Part shown: positions 18,071 to 26,266 of the stretch, in pieces
Position numbering within the stretch: the first letter of the stretch is position 1
How the letters are laid out: every line of letters starts with the position of its first letter
Origin: Ectopseudomonas mendocina
GTDB taxonomy: Bacteria; Pseudomonadota; Gammaproteobacteria; Pseudomonadales; Pseudomonadaceae
Assembly: GCF_016008875.1 (NCBI RefSeq)
Contig: NZ_JADTQG010000015.1
Location: forward strand, 120,288-184,287
Length of the DNA: 64,000 nucleotides
Direction: 5' to 3'
The notes under the pieces: generated by a model
What the model was told of the DNA's origin: nothing
Database searches by the model: none
Seen by the model: only the letters and a program-made list of their open reading frames with translations
Program-made: the position numbers and the translations under genes

Positions 18071-19666
18071 CTAGTCTTTTTTTCGCGTCCAGTAGACCTG
18101 ACCGTCGACGATGACATCCTCCGGCTTGCTCTTGTCGGCATTGTCGAGCACAGCGAAGAAGCGGCGCTCCTCTCCCTGCGGGTTCGACAGCACCAGGGCG
18201 TAATCCTCGAAGCGGTAGTTCGAGGTGACGCTGTCGTCGCGATTGCTGCCAGTGATGATGTAGCTGGTGGCGAATCTTCCCGCGACGAAGCCGCTGCGCT
18301 TGTGCGTGACGGTTCCATCCGGGCGGAACACGAAGGAGCGGTCGCTGCGAGCGCCGCCCATGCCGACATTGAGGAAGTAATAGCTGTGGTCGAGCCGCGT
18401 ATCGGCCGGCAGCGGCGCCAGTTCCTGTGCTTTGGAGAGGTCGATCTCTTCACCGTCACGCGACAGCGTGATCTCGCCTGTCCAGCTCTTTGACCAGGTG
18501 AGCCAATTCTCCGGCTCACGGCTCTTCGAGGCGCTCACATCGAGGTCTGTAAAGGGGAATTTCCAGGTATGGCGGTAGGCGCTCGCGTCCGACAGCAGGA
18601 CGTAGATGTCCTCGTCGCGGCTGGTGTAGCCATTGCCGAAACCGTCAAAACGGTGCGCGAAGTCCGCGACGTAGAGCACGCGATCGACCTCGGCCATGGC
18701 GATACCCTTACCCGGCCCGGCGAAAACCTCGTTGGCCTCCGGTGGCCGGTGGACGAGACCGGCCTGGTCATCGGCTTTGGCGAGGGGCGTTTGAGTTTGT
18801 TCCAGAGTGAGTACCTGGCACTCGCGCAGCGAGATCTCGGCATTCTTGCCATCGATGACGTTGCGTACCTGTCCGATGACGACGCGGTCCTGGCCAAGCG
18901 CCTCGTTCATCCGCGTTTTGTGCGTGTCGTCCTTGAAGCTGCGGCAGGACAGCGAGAAGCGCGATTGGCGAGCCCCGCGCCACTCGCGCAGGCGATTGTC
19001 GGCAACCACACGGCCGTAACCAGCGACCGCGCCCTGGTTCTGCAGATAGGTTTCCAGGCGGTCTTCACGTGCCTTGCGCAGGTCACGATCCTCAAGCGCC
19101 CCCTCGTAGGAGCCGACGCTGGCCATTTCGGCGTCGGCCAGCACCGTCAGGTGCGCCAACCCCCTGACCTGCAGGTTGGCTTGCGGTGAGTCCGCTGGTG
19201 CTCGCGCCAGGTCCAGCCCGTAATTGCCTGCCAGGCGGCGCAGCTTGCGCACGAGGGGTTTGATGGCGTACTTCTTGTCAGCCAAAAATGTTGCCAGGTC
19301 CGCACAGGGCGCGGGGTCCGCAGCGAGTGGTGAGGCGATCTGGGTACGGGCACGTGTGAGGTTGCCTTCCATTTCCTTGCGAAACGCTTCGCTATTGCGC
19401 ACCAGCTCGCTTATGACCTTGTCGTAGTCGGCGATGTCGTTGCGATGGCTCCAGCTTGCCAAGGCATCGCGACGCGCGCTTTCGCTTTGCGGGCTGCGTT
19501 CGTCGCAAAGTTCCTTGACCGTTCTCGCCGTCACCACTCGAGTGGCTGCCTCGGAAAGCGTGGCGTTGAATTCGGCGTCCGTGGCGCTCGCTGCTGGCGA
19601 TAGCGAGCCGGCCAATAGTGCAAGCGCGAAAGCGGACAATCCGCTTGATTTGTTTTCCAAGATCAT
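18071..19666 (-). CDS. Secreted protein of unknown function (531 aa)
   Basis: The protein has a clear signal peptide (residues 1-30, ending near PAASATDA) and an otherwise soluble sequence. The first ~200 mature residues look helical and contain few cysteines (CDERSP, CADLATF, SCRSF). The C-terminal ~250 residues are beta-rich and end in a lipocalin-like pattern: FVFRPDGTVTHKRSG, then YALVLSNPQGEERRFF and GQVYW. I do not recognise the full-length family. ATG at 19666 has GGGAG upstream; the TTG two codons earlier is less likely. No operon partner is evident. Confidence 0.8.
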   Translation of the reverse strand: MILENKSSGLSAFALALLAGSLSPAASATDAEFNATLSEAATRVVTARTVKELCDERSPQSESARRDALASWSHRNDIADYDKVISELVRNSEAFRKEMEGNLTRARTQIASPLAADPAPCADLATFLADKKYAIKPLVRKLRRLAGNYGLDLARAPADSPQANLQVRGLAHLTVLADAEMASVGSYEGALEDRDLRKAREDRLETYLQNQGAVAGYGRVVADNRLREWRGARQSRFSLSCRSFKDDTHKTRMNEALGQDRVVIGQVRNVIDGKNAEISLRECQVLTLEQTQTPLAKADDQAGLVHRPPEANEVFAGPGKGIAMAEVDRVLYVADFAHRFDGFGNGYTSRDEDIYVLLSDASAYRHTWKFPFTDLDVSASKSREPENWLTWSKSWTGEITLSRDGEEIDLSKAQELAPLPADTRLDHSYYFLNVGMGGARSDRSFVFRPDGTVTHKRSGFVAGRFATSYIITGSNRDDSVTSNYRFEDYALVLSNPQGEERRFFAVLDNADKSKPEDVIVDGQVYWTRKKD

Positions 19667-19782
19667 GGGCAACGCTCCCTGTGCTTACTTTTGTCTGGCC
19701 GCCGATAAACCTGGCGGCTGAAGACTCTGAGCGCTATCCCTGGCCTGAGTTCATCTGCTGTGTATCGCGTTTCAGCGCTGCG

Positions 19783-20682
19783 TCATGAGACCCCGTTCCT
19801 TACTGCCCGTTGCCAGCTCAGCGCGCAGGCTTTGACTAGCCAGCAGGCGAGGATGAACGGCATGGTCAGCGCTGGAAGGCCCAGTGCGCTGAACGCCGCT
19901 TGCAGGACCAGGGCCAGCAGGATTCCCGCTGCGGGGACCAATGGGCAGCGATAGACCTGGGCCAGGGCGATGGCGGCGAGGGTGGCGTTGTAGCCATAGA
20001 GTCCGGCCTGGGCGGCGTCGCTGGGCCAGCCATGCGCTATCGCCAGGGCAAGGCCGCTGCTGGAGCCCAGTAGCGCCCAGAGCGCCGTGCGGCCATCGGC
20101 CAGGCGCAGACCGATCAGCAGGCACAGGCCGGCCAGTGGCGAGTCGAGGAAGATCACCTGGCCGAGGCCGCGCAATATGGCCTGCAGTAGTTGTACAGCG
20201 TCGAACTCAGCTGAGTGCGATGGAACTGAAAGTGGCTGATCGGCCGGGGCGAACAACGCCAGCAGCAGCCAGCCGAGCAGTACGAAGGGAAGGGTGAAGG
20301 CGGGCAGCCAGCCCTGCCGGCGCATGCGCCGCATCCAGGGCGCCAGCAGCAGGCTGGACAGGGCAGCACTGGCGACGACCATCACGGGCAGCAACGGCGT
20401 CCATGGCAGTTTCAGGCTCAGCAGCAGGCCGAGCAGGATGCCGTTGTAGCCGTACAGGCCGATGGCGATGTCCGCCTTGGGGTAGCCGAGGCGTTGCGCA
20501 ATCAGCATCGCGCTCAGGCCACCGAGCAGCGCGCCGGGCAGCAGCTCGGGAGCGCCAATGAGGATGGCGAGCGCCACCAGCGCGCCGCAGCCTGGGTGCT
20601 GTTGCAGGAAAATCTGGGCGAAGCCGCAGAGCAGGGCGCGCAGGCTTTGCAGGGCAGGGTGTGAGGTGGGTAGTGGAGGCAT
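19783..20682 (-). CDS. Urea transporter (UT family)
   Basis: A 299-residue inner-membrane urea channel of the SLC14/UT type. The internal duplication is plain: GLYGYNGILLG (75-) and GLYGYNATLAA (227-), each followed later by a T-(L/M)-PF motif (TLPFVLLGW, TMPFILACW) that lines the urea pore. I chose ATG at 20682, because the frame extension upstream is made of the local GGGAGAGG repeat. It lies beyond pyk at the end of the glyoxylate operon but is separated by a palindromic repeat. Urea is a by-product of the ureide pathway encoded later in the window. Confidence 0.92.
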   Translation of the reverse strand: MPPLPTSHPALQSLRALLCGFAQIFLQQHPGCGALVALAILIGAPELLPGALLGGLSAMLIAQRLGYPKADIAIGLYGYNGILLGLLLSLKLPWTPLLPVMVVASAALSSLLLAPWMRRMRRQGWLPAFTLPFVLLGWLLLALFAPADQPLSVPSHSAEFDAVQLLQAILRGLGQVIFLDSPLAGLCLLIGLRLADGRTALWALLGSSSGLALAIAHGWPSDAAQAGLYGYNATLAAIALAQVYRCPLVPAAGILLALVLQAAFSALGLPALTMPFILACWLVKACALSWQRAVRNGVS

Positions 20683-20788
20683 GATGTCTGTGCCAAGAGC
20701 CTTCTCCCCCAGCCTCTCTCCCATAAATGGGAGAGGGGAGCCATCCGTGCAGGCCGGAGGAGCTGTGTAGGGTGCGCCGACTCGGTGC

Positions 20789-20849
20789 GTAGCCCGGATG
20801 AAATCCGGGAATCAGGAGTCGAACATTCCCCGGATTTCATTCGGGCTAC
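20789..20849. repeat. Palindromic REP pair (GTAGCCCGGAT type)
   Basis: GTAGCCCGGATGAAATCCGG and its near-exact inverse CCGGATTTCATTCGGGCTAC face each other across a ~20-nt loop, between pyk and the urea transporter gene. Confidence 0.88.
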
Positions 20850-20878
20850 GGTTCTTTATTGCATTGAGAATCGCCGGC

Positions 20879-22294
20879 TCAATGCAGCGTCTCGATCCTC
20901 AGGCTGTTGGTGCTGCCGGGTTGGCCGAAGGGTTCGCCGGCGGTGATCACCACGGTTTCACCGCGCTTGGCCATGCCCTGGGCCTGGGCGATCTCCAGCG
21001 CGGTGCTGGTGACTTCTTCGACCCGGCGCAGGCGCTCGTTGACCACGGAGTAGATGCCCCAGGCCACGGTCAGACGGCGGGCAGTGGTCAGGCTTGGCGT
21101 CAGGCTGAGGATCGGCGCCTTCGGTCGTTCGCGCGAGGCGCGCAGGCTGCTGGCACCGGACTCGCTGTAATTGACCAGGGCCGCCACCGGCAGGATCGAG
21201 CTGATACGACGGATGGCGCAGCTGATGGCGTCGCTGGCGGTGGCCTCGGCCTGCGGGCGACCGACGTCGAGTTGAGTCTGGTAGTCCGGGCCATTTTCCA
21301 CCTGGCGGATGATCTTGCTCATCATCTGCACGGTTTCCAGCGGGTAGTCGCCGGAGGCCGTCTCGGCCGACAGCATCACTGCATCGGCGCCTTCGGCCAC
21401 GGCGTTGGCCACGTCGGTGACCTCGGCGCGGGTCGGCGCCGGAGAGAAACGCATGGATTCGAGCATCTGCGTGGCGACCACCACCGGGCGGCCCAGTTGG
21501 CGGCAGGTGCGCACGATGTCCTTCTGGATGCGCGGCACGTTCTCGGCCGGCACTTCCACGCCCAGATCGCCGCGCGCCACCATGATCGCGTCGCACAGAC
21601 GGGCGATTTCTTCGAGATGCTGCACCGCCGAGGGCTTCTCGATCTTGGCCATAAGGAAGGCCTTGCCGCCGATCAGCTCACGAGCCTCGACGATGTCTTC
21701 CGGGCGCTGCACGAACGACAGCGCTACCCAGTCCACGCCCAGCTCCAGGCCGAAGGTCAGGTCGCGGCGATCCTTCTCGGTCAGCGGCGACAGTTGCAGC
21801 ACCGCCTCGGGCACGTTGACGCCCTTGCGGTCGGACAGTTCGCCGCCAGCGACCACTTCTGTGATTACTGCGTCGGCCTGCTTGCCGGTCACTTTCAGGC
21901 GCAGGCGGCCGTCGTCCAGCAGCAGACTCATGCCCGGCTGCAGGGCTTCGATGATTTCCGGGTGGGGCAGGTTGACCCGGCTGGCGTCACCGGGTGTGGT
22001 GTCCAGATCCAAGCGCAGGCTCTGGCCGTTGACCAGCTGTACCTTGCCTTCGGCAAAGCGACCGACACGCAGTTTCGGGCCCTGCAAATCCATGAGGATG
22101 CCGATGGGCTGGTTCAGCTCGCGCTCCACCTCGCGTACCCACTGGTAGCGCTGGGCGTGGTCGGCGTGCTCGCCGTGGCTGAAGTTGAGGCGAAACAGGT
22201 TGACCCCGGCTTCTACCAGTTGGCGGATATGCGCGGCGTCGCGGATCGCCGGCCCGAGGGTGGCGAGGATCTTTACTTTCTTATCGGGAGTCAT
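20879..22294 (-). CDS. pyk: Pyruvate kinase
   Basis: A 471-residue pyruvate kinase converting PEP and ADP to pyruvate and ATP. Visible hallmarks are ILATLGPAI and LFRLNFSHG (R35, N37, S39) near the N terminus, the catalytic lysine in MAKIEKPSAV, the Mg-binding ARGDLGVE, and VATQMLESM followed by TRAEVTDVANAV. I took the ATG giving MTPDKKVK, with AAGG upstream; an ATG six codons earlier is possible. Its place at the end of gcl-hyi-glxR-ttuD makes it the last step of glyoxylate assimilation (2-phosphoglycerate -> PEP -> pyruvate). Confidence 0.96.
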   Translation of the reverse strand: MTPDKKVKILATLGPAIRDAAHIRQLVEAGVNLFRLNFSHGEHADHAQRYQWVREVERELNQPIGILMDLQGPKLRVGRFAEGKVQLVNGQSLRLDLDTTPGDASRVNLPHPEIIEALQPGMSLLLDDGRLRLKVTGKQADAVITEVVAGGELSDRKGVNVPEAVLQLSPLTEKDRRDLTFGLELGVDWVALSFVQRPEDIVEARELIGGKAFLMAKIEKPSAVQHLEEIARLCDAIMVARGDLGVEVPAENVPRIQKDIVRTCRQLGRPVVVATQMLESMRFSPAPTRAEVTDVANAVAEGADAVMLSAETASGDYPLETVQMMSKIIRQVENGPDYQTQLDVGRPQAEATASDAISCAIRRISSILPVAALVNYSESGASSLRASRERPKAPILSLTPSLTTARRLTVAWGIYSVVNERLRRVEEVTSTALEIAQAQGMAKRGETVVITAGEPFGQPGSTNSLRIETLH

Positions 22295-22336
22295 CTGGCA
22301 GGCCTTGGTCATGAGTTTTGTCGATGGCGTTGCGGC

Positions 22337-22389
22337 GTAGGGCGGGTGCAACCCGCCACCAGCGCTCTGGCGGTTTTCACCCGCCCTAC
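22337..22389. repeat. Palindromic repeat (GTAGGGCGGGT type) overlapping the ttuD stop
   Basis: GTAGGGCGGGTGCAACCCGCC and GGCGGTTTTCACCCGCCCTAC form an imperfect palindrome. The TAG stop codon of ttuD (22386-22388) is part of the repeat end. Confidence 0.85.
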
Positions 22390-23690
22390 AGGGAGGCGCC
22401 CAGCGGTTCTTCACCTGCAGATTCCGATGTTCCCAGGATCAGAATGGCGCGGAAGTCGTTGACGTTGGTACGTGTCGGGCCGGTGACGATCAGCTCGTCG
22501 AGGGCAGCGAAGTAGCCATAGCCGTTGTTGTTGTCGAGTTCGTCTAGGGCGCTCAGACCCTTGATGCCGGCACGGGCGTAGCTGTAGGGCGTCATGATGG
22601 CGCCGGCGTTGTCTTCGGAGCCGTCGATGCCGTCGGTGTCGCCTGCCAGCGCGTAGATGCCGGGCAGGCCCTTGAGGCTGTCGGTCAGGCTGAGGAGGAA
22701 TTCGGCGTTGCGCCCGCCGCGGCCATTGCCGCGCACGGTAACGGTGGTCTCGCCGCCGGAGAGGATTACGCATGGCGGCTTGATCGGCTGGCCGTGCAAC
22801 TGCACCTGGCGGGCGATGCCGGCATGCACCTTGGCCACGTCACGCGACTCGCCTTCCAGATCGCCGAGAATCAGCACCGGCAGGCCGGCGGCTTCGGCCT
22901 TGGCCGCGGCGGCGTCGAGCGATTGCTGCGGGGTGGCGATCAACTGGAAGTGGCTACGGGCGAGCACCGGGTCGCCCGGCTTGACCGTTTCCGAGCGCGG
23001 GTTCTGCAGCCAGGCGCGCACGTTGGCCGGGAGGTCGATTTCATAACGGGCGAGAATCGCCAGGGCGTCGGCCGAGGTGGTCGGATCGCCCACGGTGGGG
23101 CCGGAGGCGATCACCGTGGCCTCGTCGCCGGGCACGTCGGAGATGGCGTAGGTGTAGACGGTCGCCGGCCAGCAGGCCTTGGCCAGGCGGCCGCCCTTGA
23201 TCGCCGAGAGGTGCTTGCGCACGCAGTTCATCTCGCCAATGGTGGCGCCGGATTTGAGCAGCGCCTTGTTGATCGCCTGCTTGTCCTTAAGGCTGATGCC
23301 TTCTGCCGGCAGTGCGAGTAGCGAGGAGCCGCCGCCGGAAAGCAGAAAGATCACCCGGTCGTCTTCGCTCAGATTCGACACCAGTTCCAGCACGCGGCGG
23401 GCGACGCGCTCGCCGGCATCGTCCGGCACCGGGTGCGCGGCTTCCACCACTTCGATCTTTTTACAATTGGCGCCGTGCTCGTAGCGGGTCACCACCAGGC
23501 CGCTGACCTGGCCCTGCCACTGTTGCTCGATCACCTCGGCCATGGCCGCGGCGGCCTTGCCAGCGCCGATGACGATGACGCGGCCGCTACGGTCGGCAGG
23601 CAGATGATCGGCCAGTACCTGGCGCGGATGGGCAGCAGCGATGGCGGTGGCGAACAGGTCGCGCAGCAGGCTTTGCGGGTCGAAGGTCAT
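22386..23690 (-). CDS. ttuD: Glycerate 2-kinase (TtuD/MOFRL family)
   Basis: A 434-residue glycerate kinase of the GK-II/MOFRL type, phosphorylating D-glycerate to 2-phosphoglycerate. It is often annotated hydroxypyruvate reductase for historical reasons. Motifs visible: VIGAGKAAAAMAE near residue 41, VIFLLSGGGSSLLALP, GEMNCVRKHLSAIKGGRLA, SDVPGDEATVIASGPT, and the C-terminal MOFRL domain with ILSGGETTVTVRGNGRGGRN and LAGDTDGIDG. It lies between glxR and pyk in the same orientation, although long repeat-filled spacers separate it from glxR. Its stop codon lies in a palindromic repeat. Confidence 0.95.
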   Translation of the reverse strand: MTFDPQSLLRDLFATAIAAAHPRQVLADHLPADRSGRVIVIGAGKAAAAMAEVIEQQWQGQVSGLVVTRYEHGANCKKIEVVEAAHPVPDDAGERVARRVLELVSNLSEDDRVIFLLSGGGSSLLALPAEGISLKDKQAINKALLKSGATIGEMNCVRKHLSAIKGGRLAKACWPATVYTYAISDVPGDEATVIASGPTVGDPTTSADALAILARYEIDLPANVRAWLQNPRSETVKPGDPVLARSHFQLIATPQQSLDAAAAKAEAAGLPVLILGDLEGESRDVAKVHAGIARQVQLHGQPIKPPCVILSGGETTVTVRGNGRGGRNAEFLLSLTDSLKGLPGIYALAGDTDGIDGSEDNAGAIMTPYSYARAGIKGLSALDELDNNNGYGYFAALDELIVTGPTRTNVNDFRAILILGTSESAGEEPLGASL

Positions 23691-23710
23691 GGTGGTGGTC
23701 TCTTGTTCTT

Positions 23711-23866
23711 AGAGCCTGTTCAAAGTCTGCTGCGCGTCGGCCCTGCTGCGTTAAAAGCCGGCTCGGACTGCTCATTCACAGCTCGTAAAGTCGAGCGCGA
23801 CTCCGACCGGTCCTCGCCTGCTTTTGCCTTGCATGGCTCTAGCTCGCGAGACTTTGAATAGGCTCT
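23711..23866. mobile_element. MITE-like inverted-repeat element (156 bp)
   Basis: AGAGCCTGTTCAAAGT at 23711-23726 is matched by ACTTTGAATAGGCTCT at 23851-23866: a 16-bp terminal inverted repeat with one mismatch. The interior has no useful reading frame. It sits just upstream of ttuD, inside the glyoxylate operon. Confidence 0.65.
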
Positions 23867-24011
23867 TGGGTCGTGCTGGATCGATTCCAGTCCGCAGGCG
23901 CCGCGTTGGCAGCGCCTGGGGAGTGGAATCGACCAACCTGGCAATCGGGCCGTGACACCTCCTGCCAGGAAGGTCGAAAGGGTGGGCCAGAAGCAAAGCC
24001 CCTCTCCCTAA

Positions 24012-24330
24012 CCCTCTCCCATAAATGGGAGAGGGGACTGGTCCGGCGTAAGCCGAAACTCCGTGCAACGCCGAGCTGCTTGTCCCTCACTCCCATAACT
24101 GAGAGAGGGGGCTGGTTTGGCGTACGCCGAAACTCCGTAAACGCCGAACCGCTTGTCCCTCACTCTCACAAGTGGGAGAGGGGAGCGTACGCCGAAACTC
24201 CGTGCAACGCCGAGCTGCTTGTCCTTCACTCCCACAAGTGGGAGAGGGGACTGGTTGGCGTACGCCGAAATTCGCGCAACGCCGAGCTGCTTGTCTCCCC
24301 TCTCCCGCATGCGGGAGAGGGGCCGGGGGA
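24012..24330. repeat. Array of four direct repeats, period 66-73 bp
   Basis: The block GCGTACGCCGAAACTCCGTG followed by CAACGCCGAGCTGCTTGTC and then CTC(C/T)CACAAGTGGGAGAGGGG recurs four times. The GCTTGTC marks fall at about 24078, 24151, 24217 and 24289. Each unit carries its own CTCCCxxxxxGGGAG palindrome. Copies differ by small substitutions and indels. There are no unique spacers, so this is not CRISPR. Confidence 0.88.
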
Positions 24331-24342
24331 GAGGGCGCTCTG

Positions 24343-25233
24343 TTACTCGCCGCGGATATTGAAGTTGGCCATATGCTCCAGGCCCTTGATCAGGGCAGAG
24401 TGGTCCCAGCCGCTGCCGCCGAGTGCCGCACAGGTGCTGAACACCTGCTGGGCATTGGCGGTGTTGGGCAGGTTCAGGCCCAGCTCGCGGGCGCCGGACA
24501 GCGCCAGGTTGAGGTCCTTCTGGTGCAGGCTGATGCGGAAGCCCGGATCGAAGGTGCCCTTGATCATGCGCTCGCCATGCACTTCGAGGATCTTCGAGCC
24601 GGCGAAACCACCGGACAGCGCCTCGCGCACCTTGGCCGGGTCGGCGCCGTTCCTGGCAGCGAACAGCAGCGCTTCGGCCACCGCCTGGATGTTCAGCGCG
24701 ACGATGATCTGGTTGGCCACCTTGGCGGTTTGGCCGTCACCATTGCCGCCGACGAGGGTGATGTTCTTACCCATGGCCTGGAACAGCGGCAGCGCGCGTT
24801 CGAAGGCGTTCGGGCAGCCGCCGACCATGATCGACAGCGTCGCGGCCTTGGCGCCGACTTCACCACCGGATACCGGGGCATCCAGGTAGGCGGCGCCGGT
24901 GGCCTTGATCTTCTCGGCGAAGGCCTTGGTGGCGGAGGGCGAGATCGAGCTCATGTCGATCACGACCTTGCCGCTGCCAACACCGCTGGCAACGCCGTCG
25001 GCGCGAAACAGCACGTCTTCGACCTGCGGGGTGTCCGGCACCATGACGATGATGAATTCGGCTTCCTGAGCGACTTCCTGCGGGTTGGCCAGCGCGACAG
25101 CCCCGGCAGCTACGAGGTCGGCCGGAGCCGGGTCGTGATGCTCGGAAAGGAACAGGGTGTGCCCGGCTTTCTGCAGGTTTTGCGCCATGGGTTTGCCCAT
25201 GATGCCGGTGCCGATAAATCCGATTTTAGCCAT
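24343..25233 (-). CDS. glxR: 2-hydroxy-3-oxopropionate (tartronate semialdehyde) reductase
   Basis: A 296-residue beta-hydroxyacid dehydrogenase reducing tartronate semialdehyde to D-glycerate with NAD(P)H. The N-terminal Rossmann motif is IGFIGTGIMGKPMAQNL. The substrate-binding signature is DAPVSGGEVGAKAATLSIMVGG, and the catalytic lysine lies in GDGQTAKVANQIIVALN. The length is standard for GarR/GlxR. It follows hyi in the gcl operon and takes the product of glyoxylate carboligase. Confidence 0.96.
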   Translation of the reverse strand: MAKIGFIGTGIMGKPMAQNLQKAGHTLFLSEHHDPAPADLVAAGAVALANPQEVAQEAEFIIVMVPDTPQVEDVLFRADGVASGVGSGKVVIDMSSISPSATKAFAEKIKATGAAYLDAPVSGGEVGAKAATLSIMVGGCPNAFERALPLFQAMGKNITLVGGNGDGQTAKVANQIIVALNIQAVAEALLFAARNGADPAKVREALSGGFAGSKILEVHGERMIKGTFDPGFRISLHQKDLNLALSGARELGLNLPNTANAQQVFSTCAALGGSGWDHSALIKGLEHMANFNIRGE

Positions 25234-25286
25234 GAGAATTTGCCTCTTTGTATTTGTCTGTCTCGATGCTGGGGGCGACGCAGGCC

Positions 25287-25358
25287 TGTGGGAGCGGGCT
25301 TGCCCGCGAATGCAGTGGTGGGTTCACTGCCGCTTTCGCGGATGAATCCGCTCCTACA
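25287..25358. repeat. REPIN (inverted REP pair)
   Basis: TGTGGGAGCGGGCTTGCCCGCGAA and TTCGCGGATGAATCCGCTCCTACA face each other across a short spacer between hyi and glxR. Confidence 0.88.
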
Positions 25359-25368
25359 GGTGCAGCCG

Positions 25369-26151
25369 TCAGATCACGTTGTGCGCCTTCATCCAGCCGA
25401 GGCCGGCAGCGGTGGTGGTGGCCGGCTTGTATTCACAGCCGATCCAGCCCTGGTAGCCGATGCGATCCAGGTGCTCGAAGAGGAAGCGGTAGTTGATCTC
25501 GCCAGTGCCCGGCTCGTTGCGGCCCGGGTTGTCGGCCAGTTGCACGTGGTTGATGGCGGCCAGGTTGTTTTCCACGGTGCGGGCCAGGTCACCTTCCATG
25601 ATCTGCATGTGGTAGATGTCGTACTGCAGGTACAGGTTGGTGCTGCCGACCTTGTCGCGGATGTCCAGGGCCTGCTCGGTGGTGCTGAGGTAGAAGCCGG
25701 GGATGTCGCGGGTGTTAATGGCTTCCATGACCAGGCGGATGCCGGCACCGGCCAGCTTGTCTGCCGCATAGCGCAGGTTGTCGACGAAGGTTTTCTCGAC
25801 GGTGGCGCAGTCCACGCCCTGCGGGCGGATGCCGGCCAGGCAGTTGATCTGCTTGTTGCCCAGCACCTTGGCGTAGGCAATGGCCTTGTCGACGCCGGCG
25901 CGGAACTCCTCGATGCGGTTCGGGTGGCAGGCGATGCCGCGCTCGCCCTTGGCCCAGTCGCCGGCCGGCAGGTTGAACAGCACCTGCTCCAGTTTGTTGG
26001 CGTCCAGGCGGGCCTTGATCTCTTCGACCGGGAAGTCATAGGGGAAGAGGTATTCCACGCCGCTGAAACCAGCGTCGGCGGCGGCGGCGAAACGGTCCAG
26101 GAAGTCCACTTCGGTGAACAGCATGGACAGGTTGGCAGCAAAACGGGGCAT
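25369..26151 (-). CDS. hyi: Hydroxypyruvate isomerase
   Basis: A 260-residue TIM-barrel isomerase interconverting hydroxypyruvate and tartronate semialdehyde. It opens with MPRFAANLSMLFTEVDFLDRF, as the Hyi family does. It has the metal-binding acidic residues in LVMEAINTRDIPGF, YLQYDIYHMQIMEGD and HVQLADNPGRNEPGTGEI. ATG at 26151 has AAGGAG 7 nt upstream. Its position between gcl and glxR fits the glyoxylate/glycerate pathway. Confidence 0.95.
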   Translation of the reverse strand: MPRFAANLSMLFTEVDFLDRFAAAADAGFSGVEYLFPYDFPVEEIKARLDANKLEQVLFNLPAGDWAKGERGIACHPNRIEEFRAGVDKAIAYAKVLGNKQINCLAGIRPQGVDCATVEKTFVDNLRYAADKLAGAGIRLVMEAINTRDIPGFYLSTTEQALDIRDKVGSTNLYLQYDIYHMQIMEGDLARTVENNLAAINHVQLADNPGRNEPGTGEINYRFLFEHLDRIGYQGWIGCEYKPATTTAAGLGWMKAHNVI

Positions 26152-26166
26152 GGTGTGCTCCTTGTC

Positions 26167-26224
26167 GTAGCCCGGATGCAATCCGGGGCGGTGTTGCGGT
26201 CTTCCCGGATTGCATCCGGGCTAC
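26167..26224. repeat. Palindromic REP pair between gcl and hyi
   Basis: GTAGCCCGGATGCAATCCGGG and CCCGGATTGCATCCGGGCTAC are near-perfect inverted copies around a 16-nt loop, 16 bp upstream of the hyi start codon. Confidence 0.88.
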
Positions 26225-26266
26225 GTCGTGGTGGCCGGGTGCGCTTGGCACGCCCCGGCGTACGGA

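Noticed and set aside
20798..22462. 554-codon plus-strand open frame opposite pyk
   Set aside because: Composition is His/Gly/Gln-rich, typical of a shadow frame in high-GC DNA, and pyruvate kinase on the other strand explains the region.
24012..24330. Possible CRISPR array (regular direct repeats)
   Set aside because: Units lie end to end with no unique spacers, vary in length and sequence, carry internal palindromes of a dispersed Pseudomonas repeat, and no cas genes are near.
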